A DNA stretch of 64,000 nt from Flavobacterium segetis (GCF_900129575.1 NZ_FQWE01000006.1:243055-307054), one strand, 5' to 3'. Shown: positions 1 through 9,829, numbered from the stretch's first letter. A program made the numbers and translations. Notes: a model not told the origin generated them from the sequence alone.

Positions 1-1055
1 ATGGTAAACAAGTCAAAGATATTTTTTTGATTTTCTTTTGAAATTCCAATTCCATTATCAGTGACGGTAATCATATAAAAATCAAGCTCTTCAGTGATAA
101 TAATATCTATTTTTATTTTTTCTTCATCATTATATTTTATAGCATTTGTAACTAAATTATTCAAAATTTGCTCAAAAGCGATTTTGTCCACGCACATTGA
201 ATTTGCTGTAGTTTTAAAAGTAATGATACAATTATCTTTAAAAACGTAGAGATTCGAAAAATCTTTCTCAAGATCAGCGATAAAAACTTCATTACAGTTT
301 TCTTTGTCTAACAGACTAGATTTACTATGGAGTAATAAATTATCGATCATTTCTTTCAATTTTACTGTTGAACTTTTAATCAAATTAATCACTTCAATAC
401 CCTCAAGATCTATTAGATTACCATAATTCTCCATAAAAAAGTCAGTTAAGCCACTAATATTGACTAAAGGAGATTTTAGATCATGTGCAGCAATATAGGC
501 AAAGCGCTCCAAGTCATCATTTTTCTTTTTAAGCGCAAACATCGTTTTATCGAGTTCAATTTTATTAGCTCGTAATTCTAATAACTTCATTGTTTGGTCC
601 GCTAATGCCTGCAACGCTGTTTTTTGCGCTTCTGTTAGAGTTTTAGACTTATGATCAATCACACAAATAGTCCCAAGAGGAAGTCCATTTAAATTTTTTA
701 TCGATGCACCAGCATAAAAGACAATATTATTTGTACCACTCACAAGAGGATTATCACGAAAACGAGTATCTTGACGAGCATCACTAATTTCAAAAACTGG
801 GTTTGTATCATTGATAGCGTGAGCACAAAAAGAAATTTCCCTTGGTGTTTCATCAATATCTAATCCTTTCCGGGATTTAAACCATTGGCGATTATCATCA
901 ACGAAAGTGATTAAAGCAACAGGAGTCTCGCATATTTGAGAAGCCAATATTGTTAAATTATCGTATTCGGCTTCTGGTAAAGTATCTAAAATCGAGTATG
1001 CTTTTAAAGATTTAATTCTTTCTTTTTCTTTGGTAAATTTATCTGGGGCGATCAT
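1..1055 (-). CDS. GAF-domain sensor histidine kinase, 3' part missing
   Basis: The frame opens at an ATG at 1053-1055 and runs uninterrupted to the left edge, so the C-terminus is missing. Residues about 20-150 look like a GAF sensor domain, with the CAHAI and GTICVID motifs common in short soluble GAF kinases. A HisKA domain follows with the H-box AAHDLKSPL; the phosphoacceptor is His191. The start of the HATPase domain is visible, with an N-box (NNLVTNAIKYN) and G1 box (DNGIGIS) just before the edge. I see no membrane segment, so it is probably cytoplasmic. The signal and the response regulator cannot be told from this window. Confident for the family, not for the role. Confidence 0.9.
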   Translation of the reverse strand, partial: MIAPDKFTKEKERIKSLKAYSILDTLPEAEYDNLTILASQICETPVALITFVDDNRQWFKSRKGLDIDETPREISFCAHAINDTNPVFEISDARQDTRFRDNPLVSGTNNIVFYAGASIKNLNGLPLGTICVIDHKSKTLTEAQKTALQALADQTMKLLELRANKIELDKTMFALKKKNDDLERFAYIAAHDLKSPLVNISGLTDFFMENYGNLIDLEGIEVINLIKSSTVKLKEMIDNLLLHSKSSLLDKENCNEVFIADLEKDFSNLYVFKDNCIITFKTTANSMCVDKIAFEQILNNLVTNAIKYNDEEKIKIDIIITEELDFYMITVTDNGIGISKENQKNIFDLFT

Positions 1056-1274
1056 TGATTATTTTTTTTTTGATTATTGTGAACATGTAGCAAGTGAGGC
1101 TGTCAATTTCTTCAATAAAATAAAAACATAGCACAAATGTAAAATTAATCAAATTTTGAAATTTGTATTTTTAAGACCTATATTTTTATGTAAAATTTAA
1201 TAATACAATTAGAGTTAGAATTTAAAATAAAGCAGTGTTAGTAGTTAATAAACGATTCCTTAAAAGCATAGTTC

Positions 1275-1456
1275 ACTCGTTGGGTGTAATTAGTTTATGA
1301 TGGTGATTTTTCGTCAGTTCGAGTATTTTTCGATAGAAAAATATGTCGAGAACAAGAAAAATTTCATTAAAAACGGTTCTCGATACATTTATTGCTCCTT
1401 TTTAATTCATAAAAAAACACTCGAACTGACGTTTTGAATAATTACACCCAACGGGT
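1275..1456. mobile_element. MITE-like element with 18-bp terminal inverted repeats
   Basis: This 182-bp intergenic element has no coding capacity. Its ends are 18-bp inverted repeats (1275-1292 and 1439-1456, core CGTTGGGTGTAATTA) with one mismatch. Two inner inverted pairs are nested inside: CGTCAGTTCGAGT at 1312-1324 with its complement at 1419-1431, and TCGAGAAC at 1346-1353 with its complement at 1376-1383. The direct repeat CATAGTT flanks the element at 1267-1273 and 1457-1463, abutting or within one base of the inverted repeats, as expected for a target duplication of 7-8 bp. The structure is that of a non-autonomous miniature element; the transposase that mobilises it is unknown. Confidence 0.75.
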
Positions 1457-1549
1457 CATAGTTATATTTTTAATAACTCTAAAAGTATTCTTTATTTCTA
1501 TTTTTTAGAAGTTGTAAACATTTTTTTAGCGATGAAAAAAGAGAAAGAT

Positions 1550-2095
1550 TTAGCGCTCATCGTACATTTTAAGAAGTTGTGTGACGGTGTTCCAGTTGCG
1601 TATTATGGCAATTACACTTAATTTCTTTTCAATATACTTTTGATCAAATCGCGTTTTACCAGCGCCAACTGCATATTTTATAAAAATTTTATTACCTTCA
1701 ATACAAGCTTCATCAGGCTTAAATTGACTTATCCTTAGATCATTCATACTAGAACTAGACAAAGTTGTGGAGATAAAAGCAACATATAATTTTTTAAGAT
1801 CCACTTCTTTGTCTTTTAAAAAAGGATTATTTTCTAGGCAAGCTTCCAAATCCTTTTTTCCAATAACCACTACTGGAACTTCGTGACCAAAACTCTTAAA
1901 AATTTCTTGCTTTATTTTGAAACCTATAGCAGCTGCATTTTCCTCTTCAGCATCCACAAATACATTACCTGATTGTATGTAAGTTTGTACATTTTGAAAA
2001 CCAATAGATTCCAAATTTTTTATTAAAGCTTCCATTTTTATCATGCTATGACCAGAAACATTGATACCACGAAGTAAAGCAAGATGAGTTGTCAT
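1550..2095 (-). CDS. DUF1697 domain protein
   Basis: This 181-residue protein begins MTTHLALLRGINVSGH, the characteristic start of the DUF1697 family, and contains the family's YIQSGNV segment near residue 40. It ends with the usual NWNTVTQLLKM segment. The length is typical and no signal peptide or membrane span is visible. The biochemical function of the family is not established. It stands alone, with an intergenic MITE downstream. A TATCTTCG element on the minus strand (2116-2123), 20 bp before the start, resembles the Bacteroidota -7 box with one change and could be its promoter. Confidence 0.9.
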   Translation of the reverse strand: MTTHLALLRGINVSGHSMIKMEALIKNLESIGFQNVQTYIQSGNVFVDAEEENAAAIGFKIKQEIFKSFGHEVPVVVIGKKDLEACLENNPFLKDKEVDLKKLYVAFISTTLSSSSMNDLRISQFKPDEACIEGNKIFIKYAVGAGKTRFDQKYIEKKLSVIAIIRNWNTVTQLLKMYDER

Positions 2096-2192
2096 AATTA
2101 TTTTTTTATTTATTGCGAAGATATTATGATTTGAATTAAAACAAGAATTTAATATTGTAACATCATTTTATTTAAACTTTTCTAACGTAAGC

Positions 2193-2420
2193 TTATTCTT
2201 TTTTAGAACTGTCTTCTTTACTAACTTTTTCTATTTTTCGCAATTCTAAATACGACTTCATAAACACGACAGCTATAACCAAACGAAATATGCGATACAC
2301 CCATATATTTACCTCCCAAATAAATAGTCTATGCATCGCCTCTTCAATAAATAATGATCGCAGAAAGGAAATTAAAAACACAATCGCTAAGATCAAATAA
2401 ATGGTTTTAGATATTTTCAT
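2193..2420 (-). CDS. small two-span membrane protein, unknown function
   Basis: This 75-residue protein has two hydrophobic segments, about residues 6-24 and 40-56, and a charged lysine- and glutamate-rich C-terminal tail, which suggests a small inner-membrane protein. It starts MKISKTIY after an AT-rich stretch. I do not recognise a family. The regular hydrophobic pattern and the charged tail support a real gene, but there is no functional clue from the neighbours, a DUF1697 gene downstream and a long non-coding stretch upstream. Confidence 0.6.
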   Translation of the reverse strand: MKISKTIYLILAIVFLISFLRSLFIEEAMHRLFIWEVNIWVYRIFRLVIAVVFMKSYLELRKIEKVSKEDSSKKE

Positions 2421-3000
2421 AAACAGTTAAAGTGATTAAATTAAGGTGCAAGAAATTAAAATATTAATAAAAATAAATTTGCTGTTCTTTTTGTTTAAAT
2501 GTGATATTTTCATTGTTTTTATTTTTCTAACAATCAATTTTAAAAATTAAATTCTTTTTAAAAAAGCAAAAATAGTTTTTTATCGCATTTCGAAGAGAGT
2601 TGTGCGCATAAATAGCAAAGTAAAAAAAATAAAAACAGATCACATGAACTATCATCTGTAAATCACTTACATTTCGGCAATTTTCATGAAACATCCGCAG
2701 TGATACTAAGAGAGTTTACGTGTGAACTGTTTTTTAGATTTTTGATTAGAATTATTTATAATAAATTTCCTAGCCATGATAACAGTGAAAAGCCTTTGCG
2801 AGCGGAATACCATTTTTTCTAGTTGTGGTAGAGCGACCAAAGGAAGATCCTGCCACAAAATAGAAAAAAGGTGTGACGCCACAAAGCTTGAAACGATTAG
2901 CGAGAATAGCTCCCACAAAAAAAATCATCTCTGAGAATAAAATCAATTTTTTACAGAACTTTTTAAGAGTAGCAACAAACCTATTATTCCCTTTTACAAT
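2421..3000. other. long intergenic stretch with a GC-richer island
   Basis: About 580 bp without a convincing gene. The outer parts are AT-rich, but roughly 2770-2930 is visibly richer in G and C than its surroundings. Two short minus-strand frames overlap there in different phases (2706-2918 and 2770-3018). Neither has a recognisable domain, and the translations look like chance frames. The island may be a decayed gene, a dispersed repeat or a structured RNA; I cannot tell which. Confidence 0.35.
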
Positions 3001-3031
3001 TTTCGAAATTCCAAACAAAAAACTACCTTCG
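3001..3031 (+). promoter_or_regulatory. candidate recG promoter
   Basis: TTTC at 3001-3004 and TACCTTCG at 3024-3031 are separated by exactly 19 bp. Each differs by one base from the Bacteroidota elements TTTG and TAnnTTTG. Transcription would begin near 3037, leaving a leader of about 75 nt before recG. Confidence 0.45.
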
Positions 3032-3111
3032 CTTTTGGAAATAAAATAGAATATAACCTCTTAAAAAAGTGCTAAATTCTACAATCTACAATTTTAATTC
3101 TAATACTTATA

Positions 3112-5220
3112 ATGTCTAATAACCTTCTTCTCACTCCTATCGAATATTTAAAAGGTGTTGGTCCTAACAGGGGCGAATTGCTGCGCAAGGAGCTGGGAAT
3201 TCATAAGTATGCAGACTTGGTTAATTTTTTTCCAAATAGATACATTGATAGAACCCGCTATTATAAAATAAACGAATTACAAAATAATGGTGCGGAAGTT
3301 CAAATTATTGGCAAAATAATCAATGTTAAAACAGTTGAATTTGGTAAAAGCCAAAAAAGATTGGTTGCTACGTTTGTGGATGATACGGGACAAATGGAGC
3401 TAGTGTGGTTTCAAGGTCACAAATGGATAAAGGAGAGTTTAAAGTTGAATGAAATTTGCGTAATATTTGGCAAATGCACCACTTTTGGGAATCTATTTAA
3501 TATGGCGCATCCGGAAATTGAAATGATGAGCGAACACAAACAAAGCTTGCGTTCAGCAATGCAACCCGTTTATCCGTCAACTGAAACACTTACAAATCGC
3601 GGCGTTTCAAACAAAGTCATTAATAAAATGATGCAACAGCTGTTTCTCGAAACGCAAAACTTATTTATTGAGACATTGCCTGATTATTTAATTGACGAAT
3701 TAAAGTTAATTTCTAAAAAAGAGGCGTTGTTCAACATCCATTTTCCTACTAGCACTGATACGTTGGCTAAAGCCAAATTTAGATTAATTTTTGAAGAATT
3801 ATTCTTTATTCAGTTGCAATTAATTACTAAAAATCTCATCCAGAAACATAAAATTAAAGGTCATCCATTTACGAAAGTGGGAGAATATTTTAATGATTTT
3901 TATCAAAACCACTTGCCTTTTGAGTTAACGAATGCTCAAAAAAGAGTGATAAAAGAGATAAGAACTGACATGGGTAGCAATGCGCAAATGAATCGCTTGT
4001 TGCAAGGCGATGTGGGTTCTGGCAAAACGATTGTTGCGTTTATGAGCATGCTGTTAGCGCTGGATAATGGCTTTCAGGCTTGTTTGATGGCTCCTACAGA
4101 AATTTTAGCGAACCAGCATTTTATAGGTTTATCTGAATTGGCACAAACCACAAATATCAATATTAAAATTCTTACTGGCTCAACTAGAATTGCTCAAAGA
4201 AGAATTATTCACGAGGAGTTAGAAAACGGCACCTTAGACATACTTATAGGAACTCACGCTTTAATTGAAGATAAAGTAAAATTTAAAAATTTAGGACTCG
4301 CCGTAATTGATGAACAACACCGTTTTGGAGTTGAACAACGCTCGAAATTGTGGCGGAAAAATACAATTCCACCACATGTTTTAGTGATGACCGCTACCCC
4401 TATTCCTCGGACTTTAGCGATGAGTTTATATGGGGATTTAGATATTTCTGTAATTGATGAATTACCACCGGGTAGAAAACCGATACAAACTGTTCATAGA
4501 TTTGACAGTAACCGATTGAAAGTATGGAAATTCCTGCGCGATGAAATTGCTCTTGGTCGACAAATTTATATTGTATATCCATTAATTCAAGAATCAGAAA
4601 AAATGGATTATAAAGATTTAATGGATGGTTACGAGAGCATTTCTAGGGATTTTTCGTTGCCTCAGTATTCCATTTCCATCTTACATGGAAAGATGAAACC
4701 ACTGGATAAAGATGCTGAAATGAAGCGCTTTTCAAGTGGGAAAACTAATATCATGGTCGCTACAACAGTTATTGAAGTGGGCGTAAATGTTCCTAATGCG
4801 AGTGTAATGATAATAGAAAGTGCGGAGCGTTTTGGCTTATCGCAATTGCATCAGCTTCGGGGTCGTGTGGGTCGCGGTGCTGAACAAAGTTATTGTATTT
4901 TGATGACAAGTCACAAACTCAGTGCTGACAGTAAAACTAGAATGGAAACGATGGTGCGAACTAATGATGGATTTGAAATTGCTGAAGTCGACTTAAAACT
5001 TCGAGGTCCGGGCAATTTGATGGGTACGCAGCAAAGTGGAGTGCTAAATCTTCAAATCGCAGATTTAGTGCGAGACAGAGATGTTTTAGCCTTAGCAAGA
5101 AATTATGCAATGAAATTGTTACGGGAAGACCCTGCAATGCAAAAATTGGAGCACAGTACTTTGCGAGCAGTTTATATGGAAATGACAAAGAAAAAGAATA
5201 TCTGGAATTATATTAGTTAG
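3112..5220 (+). CDS. recG: ATP-dependent DNA helicase RecG
   Basis: RecG remodels stalled replication forks and Holliday junctions. The 702-residue protein has the usual order: a N-terminal helical/wedge (OB-fold) region to about residue 170, then two helicase lobes. Walker A is GDVGSGKT at 299-306, the Walker B box is DEQH at 400-403, and the MTATPIPRT motif III follows. The second lobe carries the TTVIEVGVNVPNA and QLRGRVGRG motifs. The length is normal for the family. It is transcribed alone; the next gene starts 340 bp downstream. The ATG at 3112 matches the usual RecG N-terminus. Confidence 0.97.
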   Translation: MSNNLLLTPIEYLKGVGPNRGELLRKELGIHKYADLVNFFPNRYIDRTRYYKINELQNNGAEVQIIGKIINVKTVEFGKSQKRLVATFVDDTGQMELVWFQGHKWIKESLKLNEICVIFGKCTTFGNLFNMAHPEIEMMSEHKQSLRSAMQPVYPSTETLTNRGVSNKVINKMMQQLFLETQNLFIETLPDYLIDELKLISKKEALFNIHFPTSTDTLAKAKFRLIFEELFFIQLQLITKNLIQKHKIKGHPFTKVGEYFNDFYQNHLPFELTNAQKRVIKEIRTDMGSNAQMNRLLQGDVGSGKTIVAFMSMLLALDNGFQACLMAPTEILANQHFIGLSELAQTTNINIKILTGSTRIAQRRIIHEELENGTLDILIGTHALIEDKVKFKNLGLAVIDEQHRFGVEQRSKLWRKNTIPPHVLVMTATPIPRTLAMSLYGDLDISVIDELPPGRKPIQTVHRFDSNRLKVWKFLRDEIALGRQIYIVYPLIQESEKMDYKDLMDGYESISRDFSLPQYSISILHGKMKPLDKDAEMKRFSSGKTNIMVATTVIEVGVNVPNASVMIIESAERFGLSQLHQLRGRVGRGAEQSYCILMTSHKLSADSKTRMETMVRTNDGFEIAEVDLKLRGPGNLMGTQQSGVLNLQIADLVRDRDVLALARNYAMKLLREDPAMQKLEHSTLRAVYMEMTKKKNIWNYIS

Positions 5221-5561
5221 AAAGTTTTTGATTTTTGATTAAACCTTCTACATTTTCAGTTGTCCAATACGCATACAATTTAAATGTAATGTATTCTGAT
5301 AATGATTTTTTTGTTCAGTGATACTAATTTGTATCCTAATTTGAAATAAAATGTAATTAATTTAGCATAAAAAAATCTTACAAATAATTGCAAAAAAACA
5401 TATTTTTTGACAAAAAAAAAATACATTTTCGCGATTGGTTTAATATTTGTATGTACAAACGTTAAATAATAATCAACATATACTGAAATCCCAATTGTAA
5501 AAGCTAAATTTGCTTTTTAACTAAAATTACTGATAAATAATCCTACTTTACATTTTATAAT
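5221..5561. other. intergenic region upstream of the efflux operon
   Basis: About 340 bp, very AT-rich, with homopolymer A and T runs and no coding frame. Apart from the palindrome at 5446-5459 I see no terminator for recG and no clear promoter with correct spacing, although TTTG- and TATTTG-like motifs occur around 5406-5449. Confidence 0.6.
5446..5459. promoter_or_regulatory. palindromic candidate operator of the efflux operon
   Basis: TTTGTA-TG-TACAAA is a perfect 6-bp inverted repeat with a 2-bp spacer, 103 bp before the adaptor start and overlapping a near-consensus -7 element (AATATTTG at 5442-5449). The position and symmetry fit the binding site of a dimeric repressor or activator, but no regulator gene lies beside the operon. 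This is an inference. Confidence 0.35.
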
Positions 5562-6626
5562 ATGAAAATTAAATACATAGTTTATACCTTATTAACCATA
5601 GGAATCGTTGGATTTATTGGTTATAGAATTAATTCTAACAGCAATAAGGCCAACGATTCAAAGGATCAAAAGGGAAAAGGCAAACCAACGGCGCTAAGCG
5701 GAATGGTTGTTAAATTCGAAACTTTTGACAATAATCTTTCGCTCTCAGGATCTATTGAAGCTAATGAGCAAGTAGAAATTCGAAGTGAGGTTTCAGGAAT
5801 TGTAGAAGGTATTTATTTTCAGGAAGGTGCTAACGTTACTAAAGGTCAAGTACTTTTTAAAGTTAATGACATTGAGTTGAAAGCACAATTAAGACAAACA
5901 GCCACGCGTGAAGGATTAGCCTCTGAAAATGAAAGAAGAGCCAAATTATTACTACAAAAAGAAGCTATAAGTCAAGAGGAATACGATTTAGCAAGAGCTG
6001 ATCTTAAGTCCTCACAAGCACAAAGCCAATTGATACAAGCTCAAATTTCGAAGACAGCAGTAAGAGCACCTTTCTCTGGGAAAATTGGTTTGCGTTCTAT
6101 TTCTCCCGGAACTTATATCACCCCAATGATATTAGTAGCAAAATTAGTAAACATTGGAAAACTTAAAATTACTTTTTCAATTCCTGAGAAATATGCAAAT
6201 CAAGTTAGAACAAATACTATCATATCCTTTAAAGTAGCAGGTTCAGACAAACAGTATAGTGCTAAAATTTATGCTATTGACCCAGAAATTGCAGTTGCAA
6301 CACGTACATTGCAAGTTCGAGCAATTGCAGAAAACAAAGACGGCAAATTATTACCTGGAACTTTTGCAGATGTAGAATTACCGTTAGACATAATCAAGGA
6401 CGCCATAGTCATTCCTACAGAAGCTATAATCCCAATTCAAAACGGTAAAAAAGTTTTCATTACTGATAACGGAATTGCTAAAGAATTAATGATAGAAACA
6501 GCCACTAGAACAGAAACATCAGTGCTTGTACTTTCAGGACTTAAGGAAGGTGATACTCTGATTACGAATGGTGTTATGTCCTTAAAAAATGATGATAAAG
6601 TAAAAGTTACCATTAAAAAGATTTAA
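5562..6626 (+). CDS. RND efflux periplasmic adaptor (membrane fusion protein)
   Basis: First gene of a three-gene tripartite efflux operon. The 354-residue protein has a N-terminal hydrophobic anchor (about residues 4-22), so it is exported or inner-membrane anchored. A split biotinyl-lipoyl-like domain surrounds an alpha-helical hairpin (about residues 60-180; the VEIRSEVSGIVEGI and AVRAPFSGKIGLRSISPG segments are diagnostic). A beta-barrel and membrane-proximal domain follow. The transporter starts 59 bp downstream. The protein bridges the inner-membrane pump and the outer-membrane channel. The substrate cannot be predicted, and no local regulator is present. Confidence 0.93.
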   Translation: MKIKYIVYTLLTIGIVGFIGYRINSNSNKANDSKDQKGKGKPTALSGMVVKFETFDNNLSLSGSIEANEQVEIRSEVSGIVEGIYFQEGANVTKGQVLFKVNDIELKAQLRQTATREGLASENERRAKLLLQKEAISQEEYDLARADLKSSQAQSQLIQAQISKTAVRAPFSGKIGLRSISPGTYITPMILVAKLVNIGKLKITFSIPEKYANQVRTNTIISFKVAGSDKQYSAKIYAIDPEIAVATRTLQVRAIAENKDGKLLPGTFADVELPLDIIKDAIVIPTEAIIPIQNGKKVFITDNGIAKELMIETATRTETSVLVLSGLKEGDTLITNGVMSLKNDDKVKVTIKKI

Positions 6627-6685
6627 AAATTAGACTATATCCTTTTTAAAAATCTAAATTCCAAAATCTAAAATCTAAATTTTAA

Positions 6686-9600
6686 ATGAGTTTATCAACT
6701 ACAAGTATTAGAAGACCCGTAATGACCATTGTGATCAATTTGGCTATTGTGTTATTCGGGATTATAGGTTATACTTTTCTGGGCGTTCGCGAATTTCCTT
6801 CAATCGATCCTGCTCAGGTTTCTATTCGTACCAATTATACAGGAGCAAATGCTGATATTATTGAATCCCAGATCACGGAACCATTAGAAAAAGCGATTAA
6901 TTCAATTGATGGAATCCGTAATGTAACTTCATCAAGTGCACAAGGGAGTAGCAGTATTACTATTGAATTTAATTTAGATAAAAATCTAGAAGATGCTGCT
7001 AATGATGTACGAGATAAAGTCTCGCAAGCAGTACGAAATCTTCCACAAGATATTGATTCACCTCCAGTGGTTTCTAAGGCTGATGCCAATGGTGATGCGA
7101 TAATTTCGATGACGGTTCAAAGTGACACGCGAAACGCATTAGAACTGAGTGATTATGCTGAAAATGTTATCTCGCAACGTTTAGAAACGATCCCGGGAGT
7201 AAGTGGCGTACAAATTTGGGGACAAAAGCGTTACGCCATGCGTTTATGGATTGATCCAGTGAAGCTAGCGTCCTATGGTTGTACGGTATCAGAGGTTAGA
7301 GCTGCTTTAAACAAGCAAAACGTCGAATTACCTTCGGGTAAATTGACAGGAGCAAATACTGAATTAACGGTAAAAACAATAGGAAATTTATCTACAGCCG
7401 AAGAATTTAATAATATTATCATTCGATCAGACGGCGAAAAAATCGTTCGTTTAAGCGATATAGGGAATGCCACTCTTGGTGCTGAAAATATAGAAACTAA
7501 AATGACGCAATCAGGATCGCCTTTAGTAGGTGTTGCTATTGTTCCTCTTCCTGGTGCAAATTATCTTGATATTTCTAAAGAATTTTATAAAGTTTTTGAA
7601 GCCTTAAAAAAGGATTTACCAAAAGATATTAAATTAAATATTGCTATTGACAATACTATATTTGTGAAGAGATCTGTTATTGAGGTAGCAGAAACATTAG
7701 GAATATCGATCGTATTGGTAATTTTGATTATTTTCTTGTTCTTTAGGGACTGGGCAATCGCTTTTAGACCATTAATAGATATTCCAGTGTCATTGATTGC
7801 GACATTCTTTATTATGTGGCTTTTTGGATTTTCAATAAATGTATTGACTTTACTGGCAATTGTTCTTGCGACTGGTTTAGTTGTAGATGATGGAATTGTA
7901 GTCACAGAAAATATATATAAGAAAGTAGAAGAAGGAATGACTCCTATTGAAGCAGCTATAAAGGGTTCAAATGAGATCTTTTTTGCTGTAATCTCCATCT
8001 CGATTACGCTGGCAGCTGTATTTTTACCTGTTATTTTCCTTGAAGGATTCGTCGGCAGGCTATTTCGGGAATTTGGCGTCGTCATAGGTGCCGCAGTTTT
8101 AATATCAGCTTTTGTTTCTTTGACTTTAACTCCTATGTTAAATGCTTACTTGATGAAAGGTGGCGAGCAGAAAAAATCTAATTTTTATATTAAAACAGAA
8201 CCCTACTTTCAAAGATTAAATAAAGGTTATGCTAGTTCATTAGCCCAATTTATGAAAAGAAAATGGCTGAGTTTTCCAATTCTTTTTGTGTGTTTTGGTT
8301 TGATTTATTTATTTTTTAATCTTTTACAAAAAGAAACTGCGCCATATGATGATCGAAGCGGTTTTGTAATGAGAATGACTACTCCAGAGGGTTCTTCTTA
8401 TGAATATACGGATCGATTCATGCAAGAAATATCACAACTAGTTGATGATTCTATTGCTGGTAAAAAAGTAAGTTTGGTAATTACCTCTCCTGGTTTTGGA
8501 TCGTCATCCGTAAATAGTGGATTTATCAGGGTTTCATTAGTAGATCCTGGTGAGAGAGAAAATTCTCAAAAAGAAATTGCCGAGAAGTTAACAAAATGGA
8601 CAAAACAATATCCTGAGGCGAAAACTTCTATTATTGAACAACCTACAATTGCGGTAAATAGACGCGGTGGTTTGCCAATACAATACATTATTCAGGCTCC
8701 AAATTTTGAAAAACTAAGAGAAAAGATCCCTATATTTATGGATGAAGCAGCTAAAAATGAGACTTTTTCGATCACTGACGTAAACTTAAAATTTAACAAG
8801 CCGGAAATAAATGTAACAATTGATCGAGAAAAAGCTCAAAGTTTAGGGATTTCTGTAATTGATATTGCTCAAACATTGCAACTTTCGTTAAGTGGACAAC
8901 GTTTTGGATATTTTATGCGAAATGGTAAACAATACGAAGTTATTGGACAATTTGATCAAAAAGATCGCTCAAAACCACTTGATTTGACATCAATGTTTGT
9001 GAAAAATGATAAAGGTGAATTAATACAAATGGATAATGTTGTTGATATAGAAGAGCAGAGTAATCCTCCCCAATTGTATCACAACAACCGTTACATGGCA
9101 GCTACAGTTTCTGCAGGTTTAGCTCCAGGAAAAAGTATTAGTGATGGAATAGATGCCATGAATGAGATTAAAGGAAAAGTTCTTGATGATACTTTTACAA
9201 CTGATCTAGGTGGTGAATCTCGTGATTTTGTTGAAAGTAGTTCGAATACCGCTTTTGCATTTGGATTGGCATTACTATTAATATTTTTAATTTTATCTGC
9301 ACAATTTGAAAGTTTTATCGATCCTTTTATCATAATATTGACAGTGCCTATGGCAGTAGCAGGAGCCTTATTTTCATTGTGGTTGTTTAACCAAACATGG
9401 AATATTTTCAGTCAGATTGGAACTGTCATGTTGATAGGTTTAGTTACCAAGAATGGAATTTTGATAGTCGAATTTGCAAATCAATTGCGTGAACAAGGCA
9501 AACCAAAATTAGAAGCAATACTTGAAGCTTCGGAAGCGAGATTACGACCGATTTTAATGACCAGTTTAACTATTTCATTAGGAGCATTACCTATTGCATT

Positions 9601-9781
9601 ATCGTTTGGTGCAGCTTCAAGCAGTAGAATGGGAATGGGAGTTGTAATTGTAGGTGGAACTATTTTCTCACTGGTTTTAACCTTGTTTGTTATACCAGCA
9701 CTTTACTTAATGTGGTCAAAAACAAGAAAACATTATCCAGAATTTGATCATATCGAAGAATATGAGAGAGAAGTAAATTAA
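6686..9781 (+). CDS. RND efflux transporter, HAE-1 type
   Basis: A full-length proton-driven inner-membrane pump of 1031 residues in the AcrB/HAE-1 family. The expected layout is present: transmembrane helix 1, a large periplasmic loop, helices 2-6, a second periplasmic loop and helices 7-12. The proton-relay aspartates lie in the helix-4 motif VVDDGIVVTEN (Asp401 and Asp402), and the matching helix-10 lysine is Lys922 in LVTKNGILIVEF. There is no truncation or frameshift. It lies between its adaptor (59 bp upstream) and the channel gene (48 bp downstream). Drugs, bile-like amphiphiles or dyes are typical cargo for the family, but the substrate is unknown here. Confidence 0.96.
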   Translation: MSLSTTSIRRPVMTIVINLAIVLFGIIGYTFLGVREFPSIDPAQVSIRTNYTGANADIIESQITEPLEKAINSIDGIRNVTSSSAQGSSSITIEFNLDKNLEDAANDVRDKVSQAVRNLPQDIDSPPVVSKADANGDAIISMTVQSDTRNALELSDYAENVISQRLETIPGVSGVQIWGQKRYAMRLWIDPVKLASYGCTVSEVRAALNKQNVELPSGKLTGANTELTVKTIGNLSTAEEFNNIIIRSDGEKIVRLSDIGNATLGAENIETKMTQSGSPLVGVAIVPLPGANYLDISKEFYKVFEALKKDLPKDIKLNIAIDNTIFVKRSVIEVAETLGISIVLVILIIFLFFRDWAIAFRPLIDIPVSLIATFFIMWLFGFSINVLTLLAIVLATGLVVDDGIVVTENIYKKVEEGMTPIEAAIKGSNEIFFAVISISITLAAVFLPVIFLEGFVGRLFREFGVVIGAAVLISAFVSLTLTPMLNAYLMKGGEQKKSNFYIKTEPYFQRLNKGYASSLAQFMKRKWLSFPILFVCFGLIYLFFNLLQKETAPYDDRSGFVMRMTTPEGSSYEYTDRFMQEISQLVDDSIAGKKVSLVITSPGFGSSSVNSGFIRVSLVDPGERENSQKEIAEKLTKWTKQYPEAKTSIIEQPTIAVNRRGGLPIQYIIQAPNFEKLREKIPIFMDEAAKNETFSITDVNLKFNKPEINVTIDREKAQSLGISVIDIAQTLQLSLSGQRFGYFMRNGKQYEVIGQFDQKDRSKPLDLTSMFVKNDKGELIQMDNVVDIEEQSNPPQLYHNNRYMAATVSAGLAPGKSISDGIDAMNEIKGKVLDDTFTTDLGGESRDFVESSSNTAFAFGLALLLIFLILSAQFESFIDPFIIILTVPMAVAGALFSLWLFNQTWNIFSQIGTVMLIGLVTKNGILIVEFANQLREQGKPKLEAILEASEARLRPILMTSLTISLGALPIALSFGAASSSRMGMGVVIVGGTIFSLVLTLFVIPALYLMWSKTRKHYPEFDHIEEYEREVN

Positions 9782-9829
9782 AAATACTGATGCTTAGAAT
9801 AAAATTATTCGAGGCAAAAAAATATAATT

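Noticed and set aside
2706..3018. Two overlapping minus-strand frames of 70 and 82 codons
   Set aside because: They overlap in different phases, show no recognisable domain, signal or neighbour logic, and lie in the GC-richer island. I treat them as chance frames.
7585..8085. 166-codon frame antisense to the RND transporter
   Set aside because: It is the mirror of a well-supported transporter coding region in another frame and has low-complexity composition. It is a shadow frame.
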